Shown here: positions 25,302-33,777 of the stretch, in pieces | Layout of the letters: each line of letters opens with the position of its first letter | Position numbering within the stretch: the stretch's first letter is position 1 | Source of the DNA: Duodenibacillus sp964509205 | Lineage (GTDB): Bacteria > Pseudomonadota > Gammaproteobacteria > Burkholderiales > Burkholderiaceae_F | Direction of reading: 5' to 3' | Length of the DNA: 64,000 nucleotides | Assembly (NCBI GenBank): GCA_964509205.1 | Contig: CAZDVW010000009.1 | Coordinates: 1 to 64,000 of the forward strand | Program-made: the position numbers and the translations under genes | Notes under the pieces: generated by a model | Told to the model about the DNA's origin: nothing | The model's input: only the letters and a program-made list of their open reading frames with translations | Database searches by the model: none

Positions 25302-26021
25302 TTACAGCCGCGTATAAACGAAGTCCCAAATGGCGTAGCCGAGGTTTTCTCCTCGAGTCTGAAATTTTGTTTTTGGACGCTCGCACAAGGGGTTTGCCTG
25401 AATGTTGGAACTGCCTTCTTCGTGAAACCGTTTTAGAAGAGGTTCACTTTGAAGGACGGCGAGCATTTGCTCGGCATAGTTTTCCCAGTCTGTTGCACAG
25501 TGTAAGTAACCGCCGGGAGCAATTCGCTCGGCGAGCATTTTCACAAACGGACCCTGAATGAGTCGCCGTTTGTGATGACGAGCTTTTCGCCAGGGATCAG
25601 GGAAAAAGATGTGAACGCCTGCCAAGCTGTTTGGTGCAATCATGTCTCGCACGACTTCGACGGCATCGTGACGGGCGATGCGAATGTTTGTGAGTGCATT
25701 CTCTTCAATGCGTTTGCAAAGAGCGCCGACGCCTGCCGCAAAAACTTCACAGCCGAGGAAATCAATTTCCGGATGTGCCGTCGCAATGGCAGCCGTTGTT
25801 TCTCCCATGCCGAAACCAATTTCGAGAACGAGAGGAGCTTTGCGATTGAACAGAGTTTCAGGCACGATGAATTTTTTCTCATAGGCAACCAGATACTTCG
25901 GCAGCAGTTCCTCTAAAGCTCGTTCCTGTGCGCAAGAGATGTGCCCGCGACGCATGACAAAGCTACGGATGTGTCGTTTTTTGAGTTCCTCAATTTGTTC
26001 AGTCGAGAGCTCTTTTTTCAT
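25302..26021 (-). CDS. trmB: tRNA (guanine-N7-)-methyltransferase
   Basis: A 239-residue SAM-dependent enzyme that makes m7G46 in the tRNA variable loop. Features are the SAM site LVLEIGFGMGETTAAIA, the TrmB hallmark FPDPWRKARHHKRRL and GGYLHCATDWENYAEQML. I chose ATG 26021 (MKKELSTEQ); the frame continues into the tRNA-Gly region without homology. Upstream lies tRNA-Gly with its own terminator. Confidence 0.96.
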   Translation of the reverse strand: MKKELSTEQIEELKKRHIRSFVMRRGHISCAQERALEELLPKYLVAYEKKFIVPETLFNRKAPLVLEIGFGMGETTAAIATAHPEIDFLGCEVFAAGVGALCKRIEENALTNIRIARHDAVEVVRDMIAPNSLAGVHIFFPDPWRKARHHKRRLIQGPFVKMLAERIAPGGYLHCATDWENYAEQMLAVLQSEPLLKRFHEEGSSNIQANPLCERPKTKFQTRGENLGYAIWDFVYTRL

Positions 26022-26045
26022 GGTGTGCTTAAAGAATGAATCCGT

Positions 26046-26070
26046 AAAAAAACGGATCACAAGGATCCGT
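26046..26070 (-). terminator. Rho-independent terminator of tRNA-Gly
   Basis: ACGGATC and GATCCGT form a stem (26052-26058 with 26064-26070). On the minus strand seven T follow. It lies 11 bases after the tRNA and before trmB. Confidence 0.85.
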
Positions 26071-26081
26071 CTTCTGTATTT

Positions 26082-26155
26082 TGGAGCGGGCGAAGGGAAT
26101 CGAACCCTCGTATAAAGCTTGGGAAGCTTTCGTTCTGCCATTGAACTACGCCCGC
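26082..26155 (-). tRNA. tRNA-Gly (CCC)
   Basis: A 74-base cloverleaf with encoded CCA. The acceptor pairs GCGGGCG with CGCCCGC and the anticodon loop TTCCCAA gives CCC. It closely resembles E. coli glyU. A CATAAT box on the minus strand (26167-26172) is a possible -10, without a clear -35. Confidence 0.97.
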
Positions 26156-26186
26156 GTGAGGAAGGGATTATGCCCGAAAATTCCCC

Positions 26187-26840
26187 TTATTTGTGACGTA
26201 GTTTCTGAACGATTTTGTCACCGATGCTTTGGATTGACTGCACAAAAGCGATCAAAATCACAACGACGGCACACATGACGTCAGGCATGAAACGCTGATA
26301 GCCATAGCGGATTCCCATGTCACCAAGACCGCCGCCTCCGATGGCGCCGGCCATTGCAGAAGCGCCGATCAGCGAAATGAAACTAATCGTGAGACCGGCT
26401 ACGATCCCTGGAAGGGCTTCCGGCAGAAGTACTTTGCCGATGATCTGAAGATTGGAAGCTCCCATTGCGAGCGCAGCCTCAACAAGACCTCCGTCAACTT
26501 CTCGGAGGCTTGTTTCAACCAATCGTGCAATCAGGGGTGTGACAGCGATTGTCAGAGGGACGATGGCCGCGGCCGTTCCGATGGAAGTTCCTGCGATGAA
26601 TCGCGTAAAAGGGATAATGGCCACCATCAAAATAATAAAGGGGGTCGAACGAACGGCGTTGACGACCCAACCGACACATTGGTTAGAAATCGGCATCGGC
26701 GAAATTCCCTTCGGGGAAGTTGTATAGAGCAAAATCCCAAGCGGAATTCCAAAAAGAGAGCCGAGCAATCCAGATGCTCCTACCATGATGCAGGTATCGA
26801 TGAAGGAGTCTAAAAGCATCATCAACATCTCAGAGGACAT
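26187..26840 (-). CDS. metI: Methionine ABC transporter permease
   Basis: A 217-residue inner-membrane permease with about five hydrophobic segments. The EAA loop that touches MetN is GASNLQIIGKVLLPEALPGI, and VRSTPFIILMVAIIPFTRFI is typical of MetI. AAGGAGA lies 9 bases upstream of the start. It overlaps metN by 11 bases. The binding protein MetQ, usually next in the operon, is not encoded here. Confidence 0.95.
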   Translation of the reverse strand: MSSEMLMMLLDSFIDTCIMVGASGLLGSLFGIPLGILLYTTSPKGISPMPISNQCVGWVVNAVRSTPFIILMVAIIPFTRFIAGTSIGTAAAIVPLTIAVTPLIARLVETSLREVDGGLVEAALAMGASNLQIIGKVLLPEALPGIVAGLTISFISLIGASAMAGAIGGGGLGDMGIRYGYQRFMPDVMCAVVVILIAFVQSIQSIGDKIVQKLRHK

Positions 26841-27882
26841 ACTGTGTTATCTCCTTGACAGTGACATTCTGAGCACGCAGATATTCAACCGTTTGATCCA
26901 GAGTTTCTCGCGAACATTGCAGCATGACGGTCAGTGTGCCGAAGTTTCTTCCCTGGATTTGATCAACATTCGCCAGGAGAATGCTGAGGTCAACATTAAA
27001 GAGCCGCGAGGCTTCACTGATAACGGGACGGTCGACTTCGTCCCCCACGAAAGTCAGGCGAAGAATGTGTTCCGCATTGCCTGACTGAGATGACTGTATG
27101 CCGGCGCGAAGACGTTCAACCATGGACGGTGGAATGATTTGCGCCATGACGGTTCCAACCATTTTTCGCGTTGTCTCGTGTTGCGGGTTTCGGAAGATAT
27201 CAAGAACGTTTCCTTCCTCGACAACAACGCCGGAATCCATGACGGCAACTCGGTCACAAATCTGTTTGACCACATCCATTTGGTGTGTGATCATCACGAT
27301 CGTGAGCCCTAGTTCTTTGTTGATTTGTTTGAGAAGATCCAGCGTCGCAACAGTCGTTTCTGGATCGAGCGCGCTTGTTGCCTCGTCGCTCAAAAGAACC
27401 TTCGGATCATTGGCCAAAGCGCGGGCGATTCCGACGCGTTGTTTCTGACCGCCGGAAAGTTGAGACGGGTACTTGTGGATGTGCTCGGTCAGTCCGACTA
27501 ACTCAAGAAGCGGCTCAACTTTTTTTCGAATAGCTTCCTTCCCAAGACCGACCAATTCCAAAGGGAACGCAACATTCTCATACACGGTGCGTGTGGAAAG
27601 GATGTTAAAGTGCTGAAAAATCATGGCAATTTGCTGTCTGGCCTTTCTTAAGTCTTTTTCAGAAAGATCATTCAGGCAGGTGCCGTCAACAATGACGCGC
27701 CCTTGCGTCGGTCTGTTTAAGAGATTGATGCAACGCACCAATGTGGACTTACCGGCGCCCGAGCGACCGATGATGCCGAAAATTTCCCTTTGACGGATTT
27801 CCAAAGAAACATCCCGAAGGGCGTAGAAATCGCCTCCGTCGGGAGTGGTGAAGCGTTGCGTGATGTGTTCGAGTTTAATCAT
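26830..27882 (-). CDS. metN: Methionine ABC transporter ATP-binding protein
   Basis: A 350-residue ABC ATPase with Walker A GRSGAGKSTLV, signature LSGGQKQRVGIARAL and Walker B VLLSDEATSALDPE. The C-terminal NIL domain (about 265-345) is the methionine-sensing region that inhibits transport when internal methionine is high. I chose ATG 27882 because GAAAGAA precedes it; in-frame codons upstream lie in a hairpin-rich leader. The gene begins the metNI operon. Confidence 0.96.
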   Translation of the reverse strand: MIKLEHITQRFTTPDGGDFYALRDVSLEIRQREIFGIIGRSGAGKSTLVRCINLLNRPTQGRVIVDGTCLNDLSEKDLRKARQQIAMIFQHFNILSTRTVYENVAFPLELVGLGKEAIRKKVEPLLELVGLTEHIHKYPSQLSGGQKQRVGIARALANDPKVLLSDEATSALDPETTVATLDLLKQINKELGLTIVMITHQMDVVKQICDRVAVMDSGVVVEEGNVLDIFRNPQHETTRKMVGTVMAQIIPPSMVERLRAGIQSSQSGNAEHILRLTFVGDEVDRPVISEASRLFNVDLSILLANVDQIQGRNFGTLTVMLQCSRETLDQTVEYLRAQNVTVKEITQYVL

Positions 27883-27904
27883 GAATTCTTTCGACAACAA
27901 AACC

Positions 27905-27954
27905 ACTCATGAGGTCTTGCCGATGGAAGATCTCATGGGTGCACAAAAGGTGCA
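27905..27954 (-). promoter_or_regulatory. Two hairpins in the metN leader
   Basis: TGCAC/GTGCA (27940-27944 with 27950-27954) and a longer stem with wobbles (27905-27918 with 27927-27940) precede metN by about 23 bases. On the transcribed strand GGTTTTGTTG follows the longer stem. The arrangement could act as an attenuator, but I recognise no known riboswitch. Confidence 0.4.
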
Positions 27955-27977
27955 TCAGTTTAACGGCTTTTAGAAGG

Positions 27978-28017
27978 AAATTCTTAAAAAAAGATCAATT
28001 AATCAATTTAAGAATTT
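27978..28017 (-). terminator. AT-rich inverted repeat at the end of dnaQ
   Basis: An 11-bp perfect inverted repeat (27978-27988 with 28007-28017) overlaps the dnaQ stop, with T runs in the loop on the minus strand. It is a weak terminator or a promoter-region element for metNI. Confidence 0.4.
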
Positions 28018-28745
28018 TCTATTGACGTATTGCCCGAAGGGGAGCGATCGTCGAGTCGTCTCCATAAAGAACCGGTTTTGCACTTCTTTTCAATTTTGTC
28101 GAGAAAGGCTTCGTGTTCTTTTATTTCTTCCGCCGTTGCTTGCGCTGTCAGGAAAGCTTCCGGGGCAGGAATGGGCTCCGGGGGATCGTCGGCACCGGCG
28201 AACTCCGAGAGAAGCGATTCCTGCTTTCTCGTCATGGCGAGATATACCTCAGCCAAAAGTCGGGCATCTAAAAGGGCGCCGTGCAGGGTACGAGAGGAAT
28301 TGTCAATTTCGTAGCGCGTACACAGAATATCCAAGTTATTTCTCAATCCGGGAAAGATTGACTTGGCAATGACCATGGTGTCGGTGACTTTCGGACAGTA
28401 ATCCTCAATTTTTCCTTTATTGAGTCGGGAAAGTTCTTCATTAAGAAAACCGACGTCGAATGCGGCATTGTGAATGAGAAGCTCTGCACCGCTCACAAAG
28501 GCTAAAAACTGGTCAACGATATCGGCGAAAACAGGTTTGTCGGCGAGAAAAGCATTATCGAGGCCGTGAATCTTCACGACTTCTTCCGGAACATCCCGCT
28601 CGGGATTGATATACACATGAAAGTAGTATTTGTTTTCATCCGAAAGTGTTCGTCCCAGAAGTTCAGCGCACCCAATTTCGATAATTCTGTCGCCTGTTTT
28701 GGGATCCATTCCCGTTGTTTCCGTGTCCAAGCAAATTTGTCGCAT
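28008..28745 (-). CDS. dnaQ: DNA polymerase III epsilon subunit (proofreading exonuclease)
   Basis: A 245-residue DEDDh 3'-5' exonuclease. Exo I is ICLDTETTGMDPKTGDRIIE, Exo II is HNAAFDVGFLNEEL and Exo III includes HGALLDARLLAEVYLAM. The C-terminal tail (about 185-245) should bind the polymerase alpha subunit. It lies 3 bases after rnhA; the rnhA-dnaQ pairing is conserved in proteobacteria. Confidence 0.97.
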   Translation of the reverse strand: MRQICLDTETTGMDPKTGDRIIEIGCAELLGRTLSDENKYYFHVYINPERDVPEEVVKIHGLDNAFLADKPVFADIVDQFLAFVSGAELLIHNAAFDVGFLNEELSRLNKGKIEDYCPKVTDTMVIAKSIFPGLRNNLDILCTRYEIDNSSRTLHGALLDARLLAEVYLAMTRKQESLLSEFAGADDPPEPIPAPEAFLTAQATAEEIKEHEAFLDKIEKKCKTGSLWRRLDDRSPSGNTSIENS

Positions 28746-28748
28746 GGT

Positions 28749-29198
28749 TTATTCCTGTGAGAGAAAACGAGCAGCCCCTTTGTTGGCCAGTTCGTCGGCC
28801 TTCTCGTTTCCGGGTTCTCCGGCGTGTCCCTTAACCCAGTCCCAACGGATGGAGAAACCGCCTACAAGGGAATCAAGTTCGCGCCAGAGATCTTCATTCT
28901 TTACGGATTTCCCCGAAGCTGTCCTCCAGCCTTTCTTTTTCCAGTTGTGGATCCAATTGGTAATGCCGTCCTTGACGTAGATGCTGTCAAGATGAAATAC
29001 GATTGGGCAAGGTCGTTTGACGGCCTTTAGTGCAGAGATGACGGCGGTGAGCTCCATTCGATTGTTTGTCGTCTGAGCTTCTCCGCCGAAAAGTTCGAAT
29101 TTTCGTTCACCATAAATCATATAAACACCCCAACCTCCGGGGCCGGGATTAAATTTGCAGGAGCCGTCTGTCCAAATATGCAGTTCTTTTTCAGTCAT
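28749..29198 (-). CDS. rnhA: Ribonuclease HI
   Basis: A 149-residue RNase H that cuts RNA in RNA-DNA hybrids. The active-site regions are IWTDGSCKFNPGPGGWGVYM, NNRMELTAVISAL, FHLDSIYVKDGI and KGHAGEPGNEKADELAN. It overlaps the upstream methyltransferase by 4 bases and precedes dnaQ by 3. Confidence 0.98.
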   Translation of the reverse strand: MTEKELHIWTDGSCKFNPGPGGWGVYMIYGERKFELFGGEAQTTNNRMELTAVISALKAVKRPCPIVFHLDSIYVKDGITNWIHNWKKKGWRTASGKSVKNEDLWRELDSLVGGFSIRWDWVKGHAGEPGNEKADELANKGAARFLSQE

Positions 29199-29932
29199 GA
29201 AGCTTCCTTGTTGGAATTGCCGGCAGCCGCTGCACCGAATCTGCCGAGTTTAGGAGCGCAAAAACGCGCTTTACCGACGAATTTCAATCCGGAAACCTGT
29301 TTTTTTGCCACAAGAACCACGAGATTGCCAAACATGGGCCACCAACGATCGCCTGCCTTTTCAAGGGTAGTTTTGCCTTCTAATTCGGCTTGCGGATCAA
29401 TTCCATATACACCGAAAGCCCCGCCCTGACAACTTAATCCGGCACGCACGAGTTGAGCCTTGGCAGAGGAAACGGTGCAGGGACAGATATCGTCAGGGAA
29501 GACGGAGGGAGCGAAAGCAAGTTTGCGGCGAAGACTCCAAGGGCCGTGTCGGTTAAAAAATGTGACGACGAGAAGCCCTTCCGGGGAAAGAAGTCGAGCG
29601 ATTTCCGCAAGAATTTGGCAACTGTTCGGATTTCGATCCAATCCATGCGGCCAAAGAATAAGGTCAACGGATTCTGTTTCAAGAGGAACCGAGCTTTCCT
29701 CGCACAACAGCATCGAGAGTTCCGGATCGCGGAGCAATGGAGTGCGGTCGCAACCTAAAATTCTCAAAGAGGCTCGTGTTTGTGCAAGAGCCGGAATCGC
29801 AGGAGCCCCAAGTTGTAAAGCGCAGGGAACGGCTAGATTCGCAAAGCGTGCAAAGACTTGTTTCTGCCAAGCAAGGTCCGTTTTGCCGGCAGGGGTGTCG
29901 AAATAGTCGAACCGAGTGGGGTTATTTGCCAT
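29195..29932 (-). CDS. Class I SAM-dependent methyltransferase of unknown substrate
   Basis: A 245-residue protein with a degenerate methyltransferase fold. The strand VDLILWPHGLDRNPN and the segment LSPEGLLVVTFFNRHGPWSL match methyltransferase family type 11. The glycine-rich SAM loop is poorly conserved. A protein of this kind often stands upstream of rnhA in Betaproteobacteria, replacing the gloB-linked methyltransferase of E. coli; its substrate is unknown. It lies 13 bases after ffh. Confidence 0.75.
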   Translation of the reverse strand: MANNPTRFDYFDTPAGKTDLAWQKQVFARFANLAVPCALQLGAPAIPALAQTRASLRILGCDRTPLLRDPELSMLLCEESSVPLETESVDLILWPHGLDRNPNSCQILAEIARLLSPEGLLVVTFFNRHGPWSLRRKLAFAPSVFPDDICPCTVSSAKAQLVRAGLSCQGGAFGVYGIDPQAELEGKTTLEKAGDRWWPMFGNLVVLVAKKQVSGLKFVGKARFCAPKLGRFGAAAAGNSNKEAS

Positions 29933-29945
29933 AACGGCATGCCTG

Positions 29946-31337
29946 TTATCGAGGGAAACCGCCCATGCCGGGGAAGCCGCCGCCCATGGCTCCGCCGAAA
30001 TGACGCATCATGCGGCTAAGCCCGCCCTTTTTCATCTTTTTCATCACGTCGCGCGTTTGCTCAAATTGCTTTAAGACGCGATTGACCTCCTGGACGGAAA
30101 CTCCGGCCCCAGCCGCGATACGACGTTTCCGACTGGCTTTGATGATATCGGGGTTTCGTCGTTCCTTCGGGGTCATGGAATTGAGAATGCCTTCAGTGTG
30201 TCGGATAGAACGCGTGGCGGCTTCGTCATTGACGCGTGAAGCCGCTTCTTGAAATTGGGAGGGAAGTTTTTCCAGGAGACTTGAAAAATTTCCCATGTTT
30301 TTCACTTGAGCAATCTGAGCACGGAAATCTTCTAAGTCAAAACGGCTGCCAGATTTGAATTTTTCCGCAAGTTTCTTAGCTTCTTCGACATTGACTTTTT
30401 TCGTGACGTCTTTGACAAGAGAAACGATGTCGCCCATGCCGAGGATTCTTCCGGCCATCTGCTCGGGATTGAATGCCTCAAATCCGTCGAGTTTCTCTCC
30501 CATGCCGATGAACTTGATCGGCTTGCCAGTTACCATTCGAACAGAAAGAGCGGCGCCGCCTCGGCTGTCGCCGTCAAGCTTCGTGAGAATGACGCCGGTT
30601 AGGTTCAGCCTTTCATTGAAAGAGCGAGCCGTATTAACGGCATCCTGCCCCAGCATGGCATCAACGACAAAGAGTGTTTCAGCCGGTTTTAAAAACTCTG
30701 CAAGTTGAGAAACCTCTTGCATCATGGCTTCGTCAATGGCAAGACGTCCGGCTGTATCGACGATGAGAACGTCAAAAAAATGGCGCTTGGCGTAATCGAG
30801 TGCTTTTTCAGCAATTTGGATCGGCGTTTCCTCAGTACTGCTCGGGAAAAACTCAGCACCGGCTTGGGCAGAAACGGTCTTTAACTGTTCAATAGCCGCA
30901 GGACGATAAACGTCAGCCGATACGGTCAGGACATGTTTGCCGGCTGTTTCAATGAGATATTTGGATAGTTTTCCGGCAGTTGTCGTTTTACCAGCGCCTT
31001 GCAGACCTGCCAGCAAGATGACGGCAGGCGGTTGGACGTTTAGACGAATGCTTTGTTCTTCTCGGGAGAGATCTCCTCCGATGACGGCCGTGAGCTCCCG
31101 CTCAACGACGCCGACTAGAGCCTGACCGGGGTTAAGCGTACTGATGACTTCCTGACCGAGTGCCTTGGCTTTGATGCGAGCTGTGAGTTCTCGGACAACA
31201 GGGAGCGCAACGTCTGCCTCAAGCAGAGCGAGCCGAACCTCGCGCAACATGTCGCGTGTATTTTCTTCTGTCAGTCTTGCCTGCCCTCGCATTGTTTTGA
31301 GAATGCGAGCTAATTTTGTCGTCAGATTGTCAAACAT
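29946..31337 (-). CDS. ffh: Signal recognition particle protein Ffh (SRP54)
   Basis: A 463-residue GTPase that targets membrane proteins with 4.5S RNA and FtsY. The N domain lies at about 1-90, the G domain has GLQGAGKTTTAGKLSKYL, DTAGRLAIDEAMM and TKLDGDSRGGAAL, and the M domain is methionine-rich (about 300-440) with a glycine-rich tail. No 4.5S RNA gene was seen in the window. It heads the ffh-methyltransferase-rnhA-dnaQ run and is divergent from the ccsA-like gene. Confidence 0.98.
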   Translation of the reverse strand: MFDNLTTKLARILKTMRGQARLTEENTRDMLREVRLALLEADVALPVVRELTARIKAKALGQEVISTLNPGQALVGVVERELTAVIGGDLSREEQSIRLNVQPPAVILLAGLQGAGKTTTAGKLSKYLIETAGKHVLTVSADVYRPAAIEQLKTVSAQAGAEFFPSSTEETPIQIAEKALDYAKRHFFDVLIVDTAGRLAIDEAMMQEVSQLAEFLKPAETLFVVDAMLGQDAVNTARSFNERLNLTGVILTKLDGDSRGGAALSVRMVTGKPIKFIGMGEKLDGFEAFNPEQMAGRILGMGDIVSLVKDVTKKVNVEEAKKLAEKFKSGSRFDLEDFRAQIAQVKNMGNFSSLLEKLPSQFQEAASRVNDEAATRSIRHTEGILNSMTPKERRNPDIIKASRKRRIAAGAGVSVQEVNRVLKQFEQTRDVMKKMKKGGLSRMMRHFGGAMGGGFPGMGGFPR

Positions 31338-31502
31338 AAGGTGCTGAAGTGAGAAAAAGCTAAAGTCGTTCTAAACGCCGATTTTTTGAGAGTTTGTCTA
31401 CAATCGTGTTCATCTGTGACCGATCAAAGTCAGGGATCATTTTACGGCAATGAAAATCCGGTTGTGGATTTTGATTCTAAATGAACCGATGAGGTACTTT
31501 TG

Positions 31503-32312
31503 ATGCAAGGAGCAATTTCTCTGTCTTGGGCAGCTGCGTTTCTGTATCTCGTTTACGGAGCGTTGATTTTGCGCATTTTGCGTTCCCCGCAAGCGGCGGC
31601 CGGACATGGGTTGCTTTACGGCGCTGTTCTTGCTCTTTTGCTCCACGGCCTTTCCGTTTATCAGAGCGTTTTTTCCAACGAAACCGTTATGTTCGGATTT
31701 GGATTAGCAACGTCGCTAGCTCTTTTTGCGGCGAGTCTTGTCGTGATCGTTGAGAGTTTTATTCGGCGCGTAACGGTTCTCATGGGCTTTGTTCTTCTTT
31801 TGGCCGCTCCTGCGGCGCTTCTGCCGAGCTTTTTTCCTGGGGTTGAATTTTCTCTTGACGCTTCTTTGTCTTTCAAGACGCATTTAGTGTTTGCTTTTTT
31901 GGCTTACGGTTTCACGATTGATGCCGGAGTGCAGGCTGTTTTGCTTTCGGTCATGTTTCGCCAAATGAGACACCCGAGCAAAAGCATGAGTTTTGGGTGG
32001 TTATCCAATATGCCGGATCTGCTGGCGATGGAACGCGTGTTGTTTCGAATCATCGCCTGCGCATTCCTGTGCCTTTGCGGCGTCATTTTTTTCGGAACCC
32101 AAGCAACCAATGAGCATGCGCATGTTTTGTTCGGTTTTGACCACAAAACGATTCTGACGTGGATTGCCTGGGCAGTCTTTGCGGTACTTCTGATTGGGCG
32201 ACATTGGTTTGGCTGGAGAGGGAAAAAGGCGCTTTGTTGGTTCTGGATCGGAGCTGTGGCCCTTGCCGTTGCGTATCTTGTGTATCGTTTCCTCGTTGAA
32301 TTCGCAGTGTGA
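31503..32312 (+). CDS. Cytochrome c assembly (CcsA/YpjD-like) inner-membrane protein
   Basis: A 269-residue protein with about eight hydrophobic segments, of the CcsA/CcmC-type cytochrome c assembly family. Typical parts are FKTHLVFAFLAYGFTIDAGV, FGTQATNEHAHVLFGFDHKT and the final WIAWAVFAVLLIGRHWFGWR. The neighbourhood beside ffh is standard in Betaproteobacteria. Direct involvement in haem delivery is not proven for this subgroup. GAGG precedes ATG 31503. Confidence 0.85.
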   Translation: MQGAISLSWAAAFLYLVYGALILRILRSPQAAAGHGLLYGAVLALLLHGLSVYQSVFSNETVMFGFGLATSLALFAASLVVIVESFIRRVTVLMGFVLLLAAPAALLPSFFPGVEFSLDASLSFKTHLVFAFLAYGFTIDAGVQAVLLSVMFRQMRHPSKSMSFGWLSNMPDLLAMERVLFRIIACAFLCLCGVIFFGTQATNEHAHVLFGFDHKTILTWIAWAVFAVLLIGRHWFGWRGKKALCWFWIGAVALAVAYLVYRFLVEFAV

Positions 32313-32323
32313 GGTCTTTGAAG

Positions 32324-32560
32324 ATGGGGCGTATTCTCTTTTTTATTGGTCTCGGCATTATTCTTTACGCACTTATTCGAATGGCACGTTCTGGCCGGAC
32401 TTTTGGGAAAAAAGAGAAAATTGACAGACACTTTGCAGTTCGGATGTGCGAGTGTCCGATCTGCGGGATGCATTTCCCGGAAGATGAAGCCGTTCTCGGT
32501 TCTGGCGTCAAGTACTGTTCCGAAGCGTGTCGGTCTAATGCTCGGAGAAAAGATGAGTGA
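32324..32560 (+). CDS. PP0621-family small membrane protein with zinc ribbon
   Basis: A 78-residue protein. Residues 1-20 form a membrane helix (RILFFIGLGIILYALIRMA), and the C-terminal half has CECPICGMHFPEDEAV and YCSEACR, which looks like a zinc ribbon of the TRASH/FCS kind. Its function is unknown. The ATG at 32324 has GAGG upstream. The stop overlaps the ampD start, so the two are coupled, as in other Betaproteobacteria. Confidence 0.82.
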   Translation: MGRILFFIGLGIILYALIRMARSGRTFGKKEKIDRHFAVRMCECPICGMHFPEDEAVLGSGVKYCSEACRSNARRKDE

Positions 32561-33188
32561 GATGCCTATTTCAATCGGGCAAGACGGTTGGTGTAAGGGT
32601 GTTCTTTGCCTCCATTCAGAGCATTTTAATGAAAGGCCAAAAGGCGAGCAGGTCAGCCTTGTTGTTTTACACAGCATCAGCCTTCCGCCGGGGGAATTTT
32701 CGACCGGAGCGGTTGAGGATCTTTTTCTCGGTTGTTTAGACGTCAAAAAAGATCCTCGTTTGGCTGATCTCGAGGGGATTCGTGTTTCTTCGCATTTTCT
32801 GATTTCTCGCGAAGGTCGCATCACGCAATTTGTTTCTTGCAACGATCGCGCTTGGCACGCCGGACTCAGTTCTTTTCTCGGACGAGACAATTGCAATGAT
32901 TTCTCTGTCGGAATTGAGTTGGAAGGAACGGATTGCACGGCATTTGAATCGGAACAATATGCGAGTCTTGTTAAACTGTTGATCGCTTTATCGCACCGTT
33001 ATCCGATTACCGCAGTCGTCGCGCACAGCGATGTTGCACCGGGGCGAAAAACGGATCCGGGCTATGGCTTTGATTGGGAACGGCTTGAGCGTGAAAAAGA
33101 GAGGTTCGGCAATCCGACATTTCCCGGAATTGCAGCCAGTATGATGCGTGCGAACCGTAATGCACGTGTTGAGCACACAGTCGTCTGA
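32553..33188 (+). CDS. ampD: 1,6-anhydro-N-acetylmuramyl-L-alanine amidase AmpD
   Basis: A 211-residue cytosolic zinc amidase of the peptidoglycan recycling pathway. Zinc ligands are the histidine in VVLHSISLPPGEF, the histidine in AHSDVAPGRKTDPG and the aspartate of the same segment. SSHFLISREGRITQFV and AWHAGLS are typical of the Amidase_2 fold. I chose ATG 32553, which overlaps the PP0621 stop and has GGAGA upstream; the in-frame region from 32346 is a shadow of the neighbouring gene. No ampR or beta-lactamase gene is near. Confidence 0.94.
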   Translation: MSEMPISIGQDGWCKGVLCLHSEHFNERPKGEQVSLVVLHSISLPPGEFSTGAVEDLFLGCLDVKKDPRLADLEGIRVSSHFLISREGRITQFVSCNDRAWHAGLSSFLGRDNCNDFSVGIELEGTDCTAFESEQYASLVKLLIALSHRYPITAVVAHSDVAPGRKTDPGYGFDWERLEREKERFGNPTFPGIAASMMRANRNARVEHTVV

Positions 33189-33203
33189 AAAGGTGAGAAA
33201 GAA

Positions 33204-33755
33204 ATGAGTTTTTTGTTTTGGCTGATCAACCTCGTTGCTTCCATTCTTGGTTGCGTCGTTTTGTTGCGTGCCTATTTGTGGACATTGGCAATCAGTCCGA
33301 GAGATCCCATGGTTTGTTTTGCTTGGAAACTGACGGATTGGCTCGTTAATCCGATTGCCTACCTTTTCCGTCCAAAGGGAAATTGGGACTGGGCAAGTCT
33401 TGTTTCTGCTCTTCTTATTGCCGTGGTTGTGACGGTCATCGCACGGGAGACAACGGGATTTCCGGCAACAGGACTCTCATTTGCGTTGGCGCCCGTGGCA
33501 TTGGTTCTGCGCTGGGCGGTTGATCTTTTAACGTGGGGATTGATTTTTTACTGCGTCATGAGTTTCGTAGCCAATCCGTTTTCGCCCTACTATGCGCTTT
33601 TGGCAACGCTTGTGGATCCTTTCCTGCGTCCGTTAAGGAGAATCATTCCAATGATCGGACGTTTGGATCTGACGCCGATTGTTCTTTTTATTGTTTTAAG
33701 CGCCCTGCAAGGATTTGTCCTGGCTCCTGCGAGCGCAGGTCTCCTCCTCTTGTAG
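33204..33755 (+). CDS. yggT: YggT-family membrane protein
   Basis: A 183-residue protein with two YggT domains. Each has a pair of hydrophobic segments and a conserved pattern: IAYLFRP in the first half, NPFSPYYALLATLVDPFLRP and then IGRLDLTPIVLFIVL in the second. The family is linked to cell division placement (Gram-positive YlmG) and osmotic tolerance, but the mechanism is unknown. AGGTGAGAAAG precedes the ATG. Confidence 0.92.
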   Translation: MSFLFWLINLVASILGCVVLLRAYLWTLAISPRDPMVCFAWKLTDWLVNPIAYLFRPKGNWDWASLVSALLIAVVVTVIARETTGFPATGLSFALAPVALVLRWAVDLLTWGLIFYCVMSFVANPFSPYYALLATLVDPFLRPLRRIIPMIGRLDLTPIVLFIVLSALQGFVLAPASAGLLLL

Positions 33756-33764
33756 GGGAGACCT
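33737..33764. terminator. Hairpin between yggT and ychF
   Basis: AGGTCTCC (33737-33744) and GGAGACCT (33757-33764) form a stem that overlaps the yggT stop. GAGATTTTCC follows, so the T run is short. Confidence 0.6.
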
Positions 33765-33777
33765 GAGATTTTCCTCA

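Noticed and set aside
27875..27955. 26-residue leader peptide overlapping metN
   Set aside because: It has no ribosome site, and its codons mostly follow from the hairpin sequence; no methionine enrichment.
31904..32938. 344-codon open frame on the minus strand
   Set aside because: It is antisense to the ccsA-like, PP0621 and ampD genes, which all have clear family motifs.
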